Assembly: GCA_017449285.1 (NCBI GenBank)
Contig: JAFSJX010000005.1
Coordinates: 1 to 32,787, forward strand
DNA from: Treponema sp.
GTDB lineage: Bacteria; Spirochaetota; Spirochaetia; Treponematales; Treponemataceae
Length of the DNA: 32,787 nt
Direction of reading: 5' to 3'
Shown here in pieces: positions 22,877 to 30,658 of the stretch. The notes under the pieces were generated by a model, which was not told the DNA's origin, did not search any database, and saw only the letters and a list, made by a program, of their open reading frames with translations. A program made the position numbers and the translations under genes. Within the stretch, counting starts at the first letter, position 1; each line of letters opens with the position of its first letter.

Positions 22877-24688
22877 ATGGAAAAAAATACACTTTGGGCA
22901 ATTATTCTTTCTACCGCCGTGCTAGTGGTATTCTTTGGCATTCAGGCAAAATTTATGCCGAAACAACAGCCTCAGACATCACAGCAGACACAGACAGAAA
23001 CAACAGCACCGTCAGCGGAAACATCTGCTGAAACAAACACCGAAGCCACCGCAGAAACTCAGGCAGTATCTCCCGAACTGGCTTCTCTTTTGCAGGACGT
23101 GCAGAATTCTAGCACCAATCAGGCAGAGCAGACCTACACGATTACCACCAACAAAGTCCGCGTAACGTTTACCAACCGCGGCGGCGACATTATCAGTTAT
23201 GAATTGCTGGAGCATCAGGACACCGACACGGGAAAAGGCGTAGAAATGGCGGATAATGTTTCTTCAACAAACCGCGCGTTTGCCCTTTCGCTTGGCGGAA
23301 CGAATGCGCTTCCGTTACAAACGATTTTCACCGCTCGCCAGATTGATGACTACACCATCGGCTTTTTCTACACCGTGCAGAAGCAGGTAGATGGAAAGAC
23401 ACAGACTGATTTTACGATTGTAAAAACCTATTCGTTCAAACCCGATGACTACACGTTCAAACTGGACGTTACGATTGACGGTGGCGAAAACTTTACCGGG
23501 TTGAACTTTGACGGCGTTGCCTATTCGTTCAGAACGTCACCGCAGGTAGGACCGCATTACAACCGCAAGGTAGACCGCTATGATGTGCGCCAGTTTATGT
23601 CATACAGTGGCGAAAAATACAAAAAGATTCTGCTGGGCGAAAATCAGCAGAAAACGTATGACAAAAACTGGACATGGGCAGGTATTGCCGGAAAATATTT
23701 TGAAATTCTTGTCATTCCCGCAACGCCTTTAAATATGTCAACAGTGGCAGAGTATTCCAGCGCAAAGGAAAATGACTACGCGAACGCACAGGCTCGGTTC
23801 AGCCGTCTTGCAATTGGCGCAGGACAAACTACCGATACCTACTATGTGTACATCGGTCCAAGAAGCGAAAAAGAACTGGCAAAATACAATACCGCAGACA
23901 AAAACGACTGGAATCTGAGTGGCTTGAAACTGGGCGAAAGCCTTGACACGTCAGGATTTTTCAGCTGGCTGGAAGTCATCCTGAAATTCCTGCTTGAACA
24001 AATTTACAAGGTCGTGAAGAACTGGGGTATTGCGATTATCATTCTGACCGCACTGCTTAAATTTGCGATGTTCCCGCTTACCCGCAAAACCGCGCTTGGT
24101 ACGGCAAAAATGCAGCAGATTCAGCCGCAGACACAGGCATTGCAGGCAAAATACAAGGACAATCCGCAGAAACTCCAGCAGGAAACGATGAAACTGTACA
24201 AAGAAATCGGCTATAACCCGATGGCAGGATGTTTACCAATGCTGTTTACGTTCATCATTCTGTATGCAATGTACCGCCTGTTCAACAATTATTTTGAATT
24301 CCGCGGGGCAATGTTCATTCCGAAGTGGATTCCCGATTTGTCAAGGGGCGACAGCGTGGCAACGCTCAAATTCAACCTGCCGTTCAACTTTGGAAACCAA
24401 GTACGTCTGCTTCCGATAATTTATGTTGTTTCGCAGATTTTGTTCAGCAAGTTTACGCAGAACGGCGGAACAGCAAGCACAAACCAAACGCAGATGAAAA
24501 TGATGATGTACGGTATGCCGCTCGTATTTTTCTTCATTTTCTACAACGCACCCGCAGGTCTGTTGATTTACTGGATTGTAAGCAACGTAATCCAACTGGG
24601 GCAGCAGTTGTTTATCAATCATACAATGAAAAACCGTCAGTTTACGCTCGTGGAAGCAAAGACAAAAAACGGCAAAAAACGAAAATAA
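22877..24688 (+). CDS. yidC: Membrane protein insertase YidC
   Basis: The 603-residue insertase has the Gram-negative-type layout: N-terminal membrane helix (NTLWAIILSTAVLVVFFGI), a Gln/Thr-rich linker (about 30-75), a large periplasmic beta domain (about 85-350), then the conserved five-helix core with KNWGIAIIILTALLKFAMFPL, AKMQQIQPQTQALQAKYKDN and NPMAGCLPMLF. It inserts and folds inner membrane proteins with or without SecYEG. I chose ATG 22877 because AGGAAA lies about 8 nt upstream and the N-terminal helix starts there; a longer frame from 22823 lies inside yidD. Confidence 0.96.
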   Translation: MEKNTLWAIILSTAVLVVFFGIQAKFMPKQQPQTSQQTQTETTAPSAETSAETNTEATAETQAVSPELASLLQDVQNSSTNQAEQTYTITTNKVRVTFTNRGGDIISYELLEHQDTDTGKGVEMADNVSSTNRAFALSLGGTNALPLQTIFTARQIDDYTIGFFYTVQKQVDGKTQTDFTIVKTYSFKPDDYTFKLDVTIDGGENFTGLNFDGVAYSFRTSPQVGPHYNRKVDRYDVRQFMSYSGEKYKKILLGENQQKTYDKNWTWAGIAGKYFEILVIPATPLNMSTVAEYSSAKENDYANAQARFSRLAIGAGQTTDTYYVYIGPRSEKELAKYNTADKNDWNLSGLKLGESLDTSGFFSWLEVILKFLLEQIYKVVKNWGIAIIILTALLKFAMFPLTRKTALGTAKMQQIQPQTQALQAKYKDNPQKLQQETMKLYKEIGYNPMAGCLPMLFTFIILYAMYRLFNNYFEFRGAMFIPKWIPDLSRGDSVATLKFNLPFNFGNQVRLLPIIYVVSQILFSKFTQNGGTASTNQTQMKMMMYGMPLVFFFIFYNAPAGLLIYWIVSNVIQLGQQLFINHTMKNRQFTLVEAKTKNGKKRK

Positions 24689-24732
24689 TGCGAGAGTCCG
24701 AAACAAGTTTGGAATGGCGGAAACATATCGTC

Positions 24733-24753
24733 ATGCTGAACTCGTTTCAGCAT
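24733..24753. repeat. Small palindromic element between yidC and khpB
   Basis: ATGCTGAA-N5-TTCAGCAT is a perfect 8-bp inverted repeat within a wider GTCATGCTGAAC...CAGCATCTCA context. I recall very similar sequences as common dispersed intergenic repeats in several bacterial genomes. It lies 8 nt before the khpB ribosome binding site. Confidence 0.5.
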
Positions 24754-24771
24754 CTCATATAGGAGTATACA

Positions 24772-25470
24772 ATGACATACGAATTTGAAGGAAAAAACGA
24801 AAAAGAAGCCATCGAAAAGGCTGCCGCAGAACTCGGTTTGGAACGTGACCAGTTTGACGTAGAAATTGTGGAGACACAGAAAAACACGCTGTTCAAAAAA
24901 GGCTATGTAAAAATCCGCGTCCACACGCTTACCAATCAGCCACACGCCCCCGAAGCAGAACGTGACTACACTCCTGCACCGCGCCGTGTTGTGGCAAATC
25001 CGCTTCCGCAGGACGAATTTGAACAGAAGTTGCTCGAATTTGTTTCAGAAATGATTACGAAGATGGGCTATGAAGTGACCACTGAAATCCTGTTCCGCGA
25101 AGAAAAGAAACTCGGCATCAAACTGACTTCCGCATCTTCTTCGATTCTGATTGGACGCAAGGGAAAGAATCTGGATGCAATGCAGTTGCTCGCTAATGTG
25201 TACGCTGGCAAACTCGGTCGCGAAGATGTGCGCGTTATCCTTGACACCGAAAATTATCGCGTCCGCCGTGAAGAAAATCTTGTTCACCTTGCATACACCA
25301 CGGCAGACAAAGTGCGCTCTTCCCATACATCAATTCTGCTTGAACCGATGAATCCGTTTGAACGCCGCCTGATTCACACCACGCTGAACGACTTCTCTGA
25401 TATTGAAACAAAATCAGAAGGCGATGGTCTGTACAAACAAGTACGCGTAATTTACAAAGGCGCATACTAA
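24772..25470 (+). CDS. khpB: RNA-binding protein KhpB (Jag)
   Basis: The 232-residue protein has three domains: Jag_N (about 1-50: EFEGKNEKEAIEKAAAELG, FKKGYVKIRV), a KH domain (about 80-155) with the GxxG loop in LIGRKGKNLDAMQLL, and an R3H domain (about 160-230) with MNPFERRLIHTTLND followed by SEGDGLYKQVRV. KhpB binds RNA, often as partner of KhpA, and affects cell division and envelope synthesis. AGGAG lies 6 nt before the ATG. It ends the rpmH-yidC block and is followed by a terminator inside the convergent methyltransferase gene. Confidence 0.94.
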   Translation: MTYEFEGKNEKEAIEKAAAELGLERDQFDVEIVETQKNTLFKKGYVKIRVHTLTNQPHAPEAERDYTPAPRRVVANPLPQDEFEQKLLEFVSEMITKMGYEVTTEILFREEKKLGIKLTSASSSILIGRKGKNLDAMQLLANVYAGKLGREDVRVILDTENYRVRREENLVHLAYTTADKVRSSHTSILLEPMNPFERRLIHTTLNDFSDIETKSEGDGLYKQVRVIYKGAY

Positions 25471-25475
25471 GTATT

Positions 25476-27191
25476 TTATATCACCCTGAACCGAATCTCC
25501 GCTTGTGCAACCACGGCGGAGATTTTTTCTGCAATCATCGGGTAAATATCAGAACGAACGGTAGTTAGTCTATTTACTTCTTCCAGCATCGTGTAGAATT
25601 CAGTCTTGTATTTTTTCTGCGCGAATTTTTTAAGCGTGGCGGGAATTTGCTTGATATATTTTTTCGCGCTGACAATAGGAAGCGAACTATCGGTAGTTAG
25701 TCTAATCAATTCGCGGAGTTCTTCAACTTTTGTATAACAGACGCATTTTTCCAGCACAGCACAGATAGACTTTAATTCGGCATAAGAATACTGTGACGGA
25801 TCATCGGGAAGCGAAAGCGTAAAGCCATATTCACAGCGAAAAACTATCGTTCGTTTGTTTACGGAGGCATCGCTGACAACTGACGGATTATCCGCCACTT
25901 CGTTTAGACTGATTTCAAAACTATCGTTCGTTAGGATTCCATTTTGCGCCAAGCGGATATGATTGTATCTTCGTTTGAGAAGCAACAAAATCTTTTTTTC
26001 CAAAATCACCTTGTCTATACGCTCACTACATTCAGGCTGGGCTTTGCGTGTGGTGTCGATGACGAGGATAAACTCAATGTCTGTATTTTTGCGGCTGTTA
26101 CTTTGTTTTCCGCCACGATAGACCGTGTAACTGCTGGTAACAATCGAAACGTAGCCTTTCTCCAGACAGATTGTTTTCATCTCCTCAAACGGAATGATGC
26201 CGTCACTAGAATAACTAACTAACAGTAGTTTGGCACGAATATGCCGCACCAAATCGCGGAAAGTTTCTGCGGCGGTCTTTTTGTAGCAGTAGAGCGAGCG
26301 AGTCTTTACCCAGTCTGCACGGATAGCCGCCTTGTTTACAAGTATGCCGTTTTCGTCCAAGTCCATTGGCTCTGGAATTTTATCCCATTCGGCAATCGTA
26401 TTCAAAAGATGATAGTTGCTGCCGTACTGATGCTGATTATACGGCGGGTCAAGGTAGACCACATCAACTTCCGGCAAGTGCTGAACCAACTCGTTCGCAT
26501 CCTGACGGAAAATATGCACGGGTGCGTCAGAATCAATTAGCACTGGCGTATGCAACCGTATCGGCGCAAGAATACGATTCAACGCATCTTTTCCGTGTCC
26601 GCCAAATCCTTTGTGGAATGCTTTGAACACACCAGACGTATTGGTATGGGTTGCCGCCTCATAAATCAGCAGGGCAATTAAAATGTGTCTGCGCGGGTCA
26701 TCTTTGGCAGGAAATGCTTCTTCAATGTAATTCCGCATTTTATCGAGCGCAAGGGCATTTTCCCTTGTGTAAAAAAGCCGCTCCGTATGAAAATCTGCCT
26801 GAGCAATGTCCGTGGTATGTGGCGCATAATATTTTGCGATGTACTGGTCATCAGGCGCAGGGTCAGGAAGCGCATTTATTTTTTCGATGAGTGCATTAAA
26901 AGACTCTTCCCCTCCGAACAGTTTTTTACATTCCGACTGATTGAGCGCGATAAATCCCTGCGAAAGCATTTCGGCATACGGTTCCCAGTCGTTTGTATAT
27001 ACCTCAAACCCAAGAGACTTTGCAAAACGAGACACCACACCGCTCCCGCTGAACACATCGGCAAAAGTCGTTCCCGCTCCAAATTTCACGCCCGATTGCT
27101 CCAGTGCGGCATAAATGAGCGAAAGCAATTTACGTTTGTTGCCGATGTACGCGATAATTTGTTTTGTCAGATATGGGGTGTCGAAATCCAT
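25476..27191 (-). CDS. D12-class N6-adenine DNA methyltransferase with C-terminal extension
   Basis: The 571-residue protein starts MDFDTPYLTKQIIAYIGNKR and has the D12/Dam-type order: GNKRKLL, motif I FADVFSGSGVVSRFA (SAM binding) and motif IV VDVVYLDPPYNQHQYGSNY (catalytic DPPY). It should transfer methyl groups to adenine N6. Beyond about residue 380 there is a further 190-residue part without a family I recognise, perhaps target recognition. I chose ATG 27191, with GGAA upstream: the longer frame from 27251 begins with TTGACA, itself the -35 of a TTGACA-17-TAAAAT promoter (27223-27251). No restriction nuclease gene is adjacent, so it may be a solitary enzyme. Five AACKANCGNTMGTT-type motifs lie in the coding sequence. 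Confidence 0.87.
   Translation of the reverse strand: MDFDTPYLTKQIIAYIGNKRKLLSLIYAALEQSGVKFGAGTTFADVFSGSGVVSRFAKSLGFEVYTNDWEPYAEMLSQGFIALNQSECKKLFGGEESFNALIEKINALPDPAPDDQYIAKYYAPHTTDIAQADFHTERLFYTRENALALDKMRNYIEEAFPAKDDPRRHILIALLIYEAATHTNTSGVFKAFHKGFGGHGKDALNRILAPIRLHTPVLIDSDAPVHIFRQDANELVQHLPEVDVVYLDPPYNQHQYGSNYHLLNTIAEWDKIPEPMDLDENGILVNKAAIRADWVKTRSLYCYKKTAAETFRDLVRHIRAKLLLVSYSSDGIIPFEEMKTICLEKGYVSIVTSSYTVYRGGKQSNSRKNTDIEFILVIDTTRKAQPECSERIDKVILEKKILLLLKRRYNHIRLAQNGILTNDSFEISLNEVADNPSVVSDASVNKRTIVFRCEYGFTLSLPDDPSQYSYAELKSICAVLEKCVCYTKVEELRELIRLTTDSSLPIVSAKKYIKQIPATLKKFAQKKYKTEFYTMLEEVNRLTTVRSDIYPMIAEKISAVVAQAEIRFRVI
25494..25528 (+). terminator. Terminator of the rpmH-khpB operon, inside the methyltransferase gene
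   Basis: A 9-bp perfect stem AATCTCCGC / GCGGAGATT with a 13-nt loop, whose last T's run into a six-T tract. It lies 23 bp after the khpB stop and doubles as codons for the C-terminus of the convergent methyltransferase. Confidence 0.85.
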
Positions 27192-27222
27192 GAATTCCAC
27201 TGAATATGCAGATGATATGAAA

Positions 27223-27251
27223 ATTTTACCGATAGAATTCAGCGTTGTCAA
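27223..27251 (-). promoter_or_regulatory. Promoter of the methyltransferase gene
   Basis: On the minus strand a perfect TTGACA (27246-27251), 17-bp spacer and TAAAAT (27223-27228) are followed by a leader of about 25 nt to ATG 27191. Confidence 0.75.
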
Positions 27252-27258
27252 TGCGCAT

Positions 27259-27287
27259 TTGCTTTTTTAGGTATATCGGTTTATACT
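27259..27287 (+). promoter_or_regulatory. Promoter of the SpoIIE-type phosphatase gene
   Basis: TTGCTT (27259-27264), 17-bp spacer and TATACT (27282-27287) end 6 nt before ATG 27294. It is divergent from the methyltransferase promoter, with the -35 boxes 7 bp apart. Confidence 0.65.
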
Positions 27288-27293
27288 AAGACT

Positions 27294-28907
27294 ATGCAAA
27301 AGTCAAATATGTCGCATAGTCTTGCGCTGAAACTGCCTGTGTATATTGTGTTTTCTTGTGCGATACTGGCACTGGTAATCGGAGTTATCGGCTACAAGGA
27401 ATTCAAAAGTCTCTCCGAAAATGAATACGCAAAATTTTCAAATCAGTTCGCATATACGGCATTCTCTTTTATCGATGCGGAAAAAGTCAGCGAGTACGCA
27501 AAAACAGGTCAACTGGATTTAACATGGTTCAAAATTGACCGTAAGTTGCGCAATCTGACTGACATTGGTTATCTTGCCTCAATTCATGTGACGGTTCCCG
27601 ATACAGAGAATTATGAAACGCAGACCTATATCTTTGACACCGTAAACAAATCCATTTTTTCCAATGCAAGACCTCATATACTGGGTGAAAAAGAATCTTT
27701 GTTAGGCAAAAGCGAAGAATTTATCAATCAGCAGCGTCTTTTAATGGAACTTGGCATCGCTCACTCTGAATATATTACCGACGAGGTTATGGGCGGATAC
27801 GTGCAAGCATCTATTCCGATAACAAATGCAAAAGGAGACAGTGTAGCAGTGCTGACGGTCATAAAACCAATGAGCGAAGTGCTTTTTTTACGGCAACGAT
27901 ACATTCGTTCCACCGTGCTTGCGTCAGTTGGATTTATGGTTGTGTTTGTGGCGATTTTCGGATTTATAATTATGTTCCACATTATCCGCCCGCTCCGATT
28001 TATTACATTTGAAACATCACATTTTGCCGAACATGGTGGAACGCTTTCTGGAGTCCTCAAAAAAATCAAGAATAAGGATGAATTTGGTCTTTTGGCGCAG
28101 TCTGTTGAAAAGATGAGTGTTGATATGATGAATTACATCAACAAACTGACCCAGATGACCGCAGAAAAAGAGCGTCTGAGCGCAGAACTTGATGTTGCCA
28201 CCGAAATTCAGGCTAATATGCTTCCCAGTCTGTATCCTGCTTTCCCTGAACGAAATGATTTTGATTTGTACGCCAATATGACTCCCGCAAAAGAAGTTGG
28301 CGGTGATTTGTATGATTATATGCTTTTGGACGATGACCACATCATGCTGGCGGTGGGAGATGTTTCGGGCAAAGGCGTTCCGGCGGCGTTGTTTATGGTC
28401 ATCACAAAAACACTTCTTTCTTCCCATGCGGTGCAGGGGCTTTCTCCCGTAGAGATTTTTGAGGCAACAAACAATCAGTTATGCGAAAACAATGAGGCGG
28501 GAATGTTCGTCACCTGCTGGCTGGCTATTCTTACGCTCAGTACGGGCGAACTGCGCTTTGTAAACGCCGCACATCCAAATCCCATTCTGTATGCCAACGG
28601 GGAATTCAACTATTTGAACACAAAGCCAAATCTTATGCTTGGCGGTATGGCGGGAATGAAATACAAGGAGCATACAATAACGCTGAAACACGGCGACAGG
28701 CTTTTTATTTACACTGACGGCGTAACAGAAGCAACCGATAAGGATAATGTGCTTTTCGCAGAGGAAAGATTGCTCAAAGCAGCCAAAGAAACACTTGCGC
28801 TAAACACAAAAGACACGGTAGAATATATAAAGAAAAGCATAGACAGTTTTATCGGAACTGTGGATCAGTTTGATGATATTACCATGTTGGATTTTATTTA
28901 TAGGTAG
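27294..28907 (+). CDS. Membrane-bound SpoIIE/RsbU-type PP2C phosphatase with HAMP domain
   Basis: The 537-residue protein has a membrane helix (about 12-34), an extracytoplasmic sensor domain (about 35-205), a second helix (about 205-230), a HAMP region, a short coiled coil ending in ELDVATEIQANMLPSLYP, and a PP2C-like domain (about 330-537). Metal-binding aspartates are in VGGDLYDYM, VGDVSGKGVPAALF and IYTDGVTEA. It should dephosphorylate a STAS-domain antagonist in response to an external signal and so free a partner from an RsbW-type kinase. That kinase gene follows after 9 nt and a STAS gene lies next to it. The start appears leaderless. Confidence 0.92.
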   Translation: MQKSNMSHSLALKLPVYIVFSCAILALVIGVIGYKEFKSLSENEYAKFSNQFAYTAFSFIDAEKVSEYAKTGQLDLTWFKIDRKLRNLTDIGYLASIHVTVPDTENYETQTYIFDTVNKSIFSNARPHILGEKESLLGKSEEFINQQRLLMELGIAHSEYITDEVMGGYVQASIPITNAKGDSVAVLTVIKPMSEVLFLRQRYIRSTVLASVGFMVVFVAIFGFIIMFHIIRPLRFITFETSHFAEHGGTLSGVLKKIKNKDEFGLLAQSVEKMSVDMMNYINKLTQMTAEKERLSAELDVATEIQANMLPSLYPAFPERNDFDLYANMTPAKEVGGDLYDYMLLDDDHIMLAVGDVSGKGVPAALFMVITKTLLSSHAVQGLSPVEIFEATNNQLCENNEAGMFVTCWLAILTLSTGELRFVNAAHPNPILYANGEFNYLNTKPNLMLGGMAGMKYKEHTITLKHGDRLFIYTDGVTEATDKDNVLFAEERLLKAAKETLALNTKDTVEYIKKSIDSFIGTVDQFDDITMLDFIYR

Positions 28908-28916
28908 TGAGGCAAA

Positions 28917-29336
28917 ATGGCAAGTATAGTCGTAAAAGCAACAGATGAAAGTCTCGAAACGGTGAATGACTTTATTCACACAGAATTGGAAAAGATTTCT
29001 TGTTCCCCAAAACTTTTGTTCCAGTTTGACCTTGCGGTGGAAGAAATCTTCGTGAATATAGCGCATTATGCATACTCCCCAGAAATCGGAGATGCAGAAG
29101 TTATTTGCACGTTGGAAAAAAATGCGGAAAACAAAGTTGTCCTTTCAATCACATTTAAGGACAGCGGCGTACCGTTCAATCCATTGGAACGCCCTGATCC
29201 GAATCCAAACGCATCTCTTGAAGAACGTGGTATTGGTGGCTGGGGAATCTATTTAACAAAAAAATATATGGATTCCGTGGAATATACTTATGCGCACGGA
29301 AAAAATACGTTGACGCTTACAAAAATTATCGAATAA
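28917..29336 (+). CDS. RsbW-type anti-sigma factor/serine kinase
   Basis: The 139-residue protein is a HATPase_c domain of the RsbW/SpoIIAB kind: N-box VEEIFVNIAHYAY, G1 box FKDSGVPFNPL and G2 box GIGGWGIYLTKKY. It would phosphorylate a STAS antagonist and hold a target protein inactive. GAGG lies 6 nt before the ATG. It is co-transcribed with the SpoIIE-type phosphatase, and its 3' end overlaps the 3' end of the opposing STAS gene by 11 bp. No sigma factor gene is in the window, so the final target is unknown. Confidence 0.9.
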   Translation: MASIVVKATDESLETVNDFIHTELEKISCSPKLLFQFDLAVEEIFVNIAHYAYSPEIGDAEVICTLEKNAENKVVLSITFKDSGVPFNPLERPDPNPNASLEERGIGGWGIYLTKKYMDSVEYTYAHGKNTLTLTKIIE

Positions 29337-29625
29337 TTGTAAGCAACTCGGTCATTCCGGTCGCATCAAATACCTGCATACAGAAGTCGCTTGGTTTTTT
29401 AAGGGCAAAACGCTTTCCTTTGTCTGCTGCTTTTTGAGTGGTAAGAACAACACGCAACCCCGCAGAAGACATATATTCAACACCTGATAAATCAAGCACT
29501 AACTCAAGAACACTTGGCAGAACTTCTTTAATCTTTTTTTCTAGCAACGGTGCTGTTGTTGTGTCAAGTCTTCCTACAACAACCAACGTCATCTTCATAT
29601 CATTTAAGTTTTCTGTAATAGTCAC
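29326..29625 (-). CDS. STAS-domain anti-sigma factor antagonist
   Basis: The 99-residue protein has the RsbV/SpoIIAA fold: VGRLDTTTAPLLEKKI, then LVLDLSGVEYMSSAGLRVVL with the phosphorylatable Ser in the MSSAGL loop. It is the expected substrate of the neighbouring RsbW-type kinase and SpoIIE-type phosphatase. The start is a GTG with a perfect GGAGG 7 nt upstream. Unlike most such systems it is on the opposite strand, ending inside the last codons of the kinase gene. Confidence 0.9.
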   Translation of the reverse strand: MTITENLNDMKMTLVVVGRLDTTTAPLLEKKIKEVLPSVLELVLDLSGVEYMSSAGLRVVLTTQKAADKGKRFALKKPSDFCMQVFDATGMTELLTIIR

Positions 29626-29679
29626 GGGAATTCCTCCAAAATATCCGCTCTTATTCTATTTTCTTCAGTTTTTGTTTTA

Positions 29680-29708
29680 TTGTCAATAAGTTCTGTTCAT
29701 GATATACT
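29680..29708 (+). promoter_or_regulatory. Promoter of the zinc-ribbon/FGE-fold gene
   Basis: TTGTCA (29680-29685), 17-bp spacer and TATACT (29703-29708) end 7 nt before ATG 29716; there is no Shine-Dalgarno sequence. Confidence 0.65.
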
Positions 29709-29715
29709 ATAAAAT

Positions 29716-30654
29716 ATGTTAGTCTGCTTAAGTTGTGGAAGTCCCGTCAAAAAAGAAGACGTTCATTGTCCTGTTTGCAATGCAATGCTTGTTGCAACGA
29801 CAAAGTGTAAAAAATGTGGCATTCAGTTTGCGGGAGAATTTAAATACTGCCCAAAATGCGGCCAATCATGCGAAGTAAAATTAGCCGTTGTCGAAGTAAT
29901 AAAATATGAGCCACCAAAAATGGATATGGTTTTTGTAAAAGGCGGCGAATTTACCATGGGAAATGAATTTTCTGGCGCGCACACAGTTCTGCTGTCTGAT
30001 TTTTATATGTCGAACATCCAGATAACCCAGTCAGTTTACAAACAGATTAGGCATAAAAATCCGTCAAAAATGAAAGGCGATAATCGCCCCGTTGAATCAG
30101 TCACTTGGTACGACGCGGTTATTTTCTGCAATAATCTGAGCCTGATAAATAACAAAACGCCCTGTTACAAAGCGGGTTCTGTTGTTGAACTGGATAAAAT
30201 TTCTTTGGACAATATTGCGTGGTCAAAATTCAGTTGCAACTTTAATGTTGACGGCTACCGATTGCCTACCGAAGCAGAATGGGAATATGCCGCTCGTGGT
30301 GGTGAGCGTCAGAATCCGTTCCGTTATGCTGGTGACAATAAAATTGATGAAGTAGCATGGTATGGCGAAAACAGCGATGTTTCCACTCACAATGTCGGCA
30401 TGAAAAAACCAAACGCACTCGGATTATATGACATGAGCGGCAACGTAGAAGAATGGTGCTGGGATTTGTACGGGAGCTATTCTAATTCCAGCCAAATGAA
30501 TCCAAAAGGCGCAGAAAGAGGTTCTATGCGCGTAAAACGAGGCGGAAGCTGGCTGGACGATGCTGCCCAATGCGGCGTATTCTATCGAGGGTCAAGTCCT
30601 GCGCTCGCAAAAGGCAGCAATCTTGGCTTCCGCGTCTGCTGCACAAAAGTTTAG
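29716..30654 (+). CDS. Double zinc-ribbon protein with a formylglycine-generating-enzyme-like (SUMF1) domain
   Basis: The 312-residue protein begins with two zinc ribbons: C4-x2-C7...C18-x2-C21 and C31-x2-C34...C45-x2-C48. The FGE-sulfatase fold follows from about residue 70: MVFVKGGEFTMG, NRPVESVTWYDAVIFCNNLS, YRLPTEAEWEYAARGG, GLYDMSGNVEEWCWD and VKRGGSWLDDAAQCGVFYRG. In true sulfatase-modifying enzymes the GGS segment carries two active-site cysteines; here the first is Asp and only the second remains, so formylglycine synthesis is unlikely. A binding or regulatory role for the C-type-lectin-like fold is more plausible. There is no signal peptide, so it is cytoplasmic. The start appears leaderless. 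Confidence 0.88.
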   Translation: MLVCLSCGSPVKKEDVHCPVCNAMLVATTKCKKCGIQFAGEFKYCPKCGQSCEVKLAVVEVIKYEPPKMDMVFVKGGEFTMGNEFSGAHTVLLSDFYMSNIQITQSVYKQIRHKNPSKMKGDNRPVESVTWYDAVIFCNNLSLINNKTPCYKAGSVVELDKISLDNIAWSKFSCNFNVDGYRLPTEAEWEYAARGGERQNPFRYAGDNKIDEVAWYGENSDVSTHNVGMKKPNALGLYDMSGNVEEWCWDLYGSYSNSSQMNPKGAERGSMRVKRGGSWLDDAAQCGVFYRGSSPALAKGSNLGFRVCCTKV

Positions 30655-30658
30655 CCTG

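Noticed and set aside
29716..30654. Annotation as an active sulfatase-modifying enzyme
   Set aside because: One of the two catalytic cysteines is replaced by Asp and the protein lacks a signal peptide.
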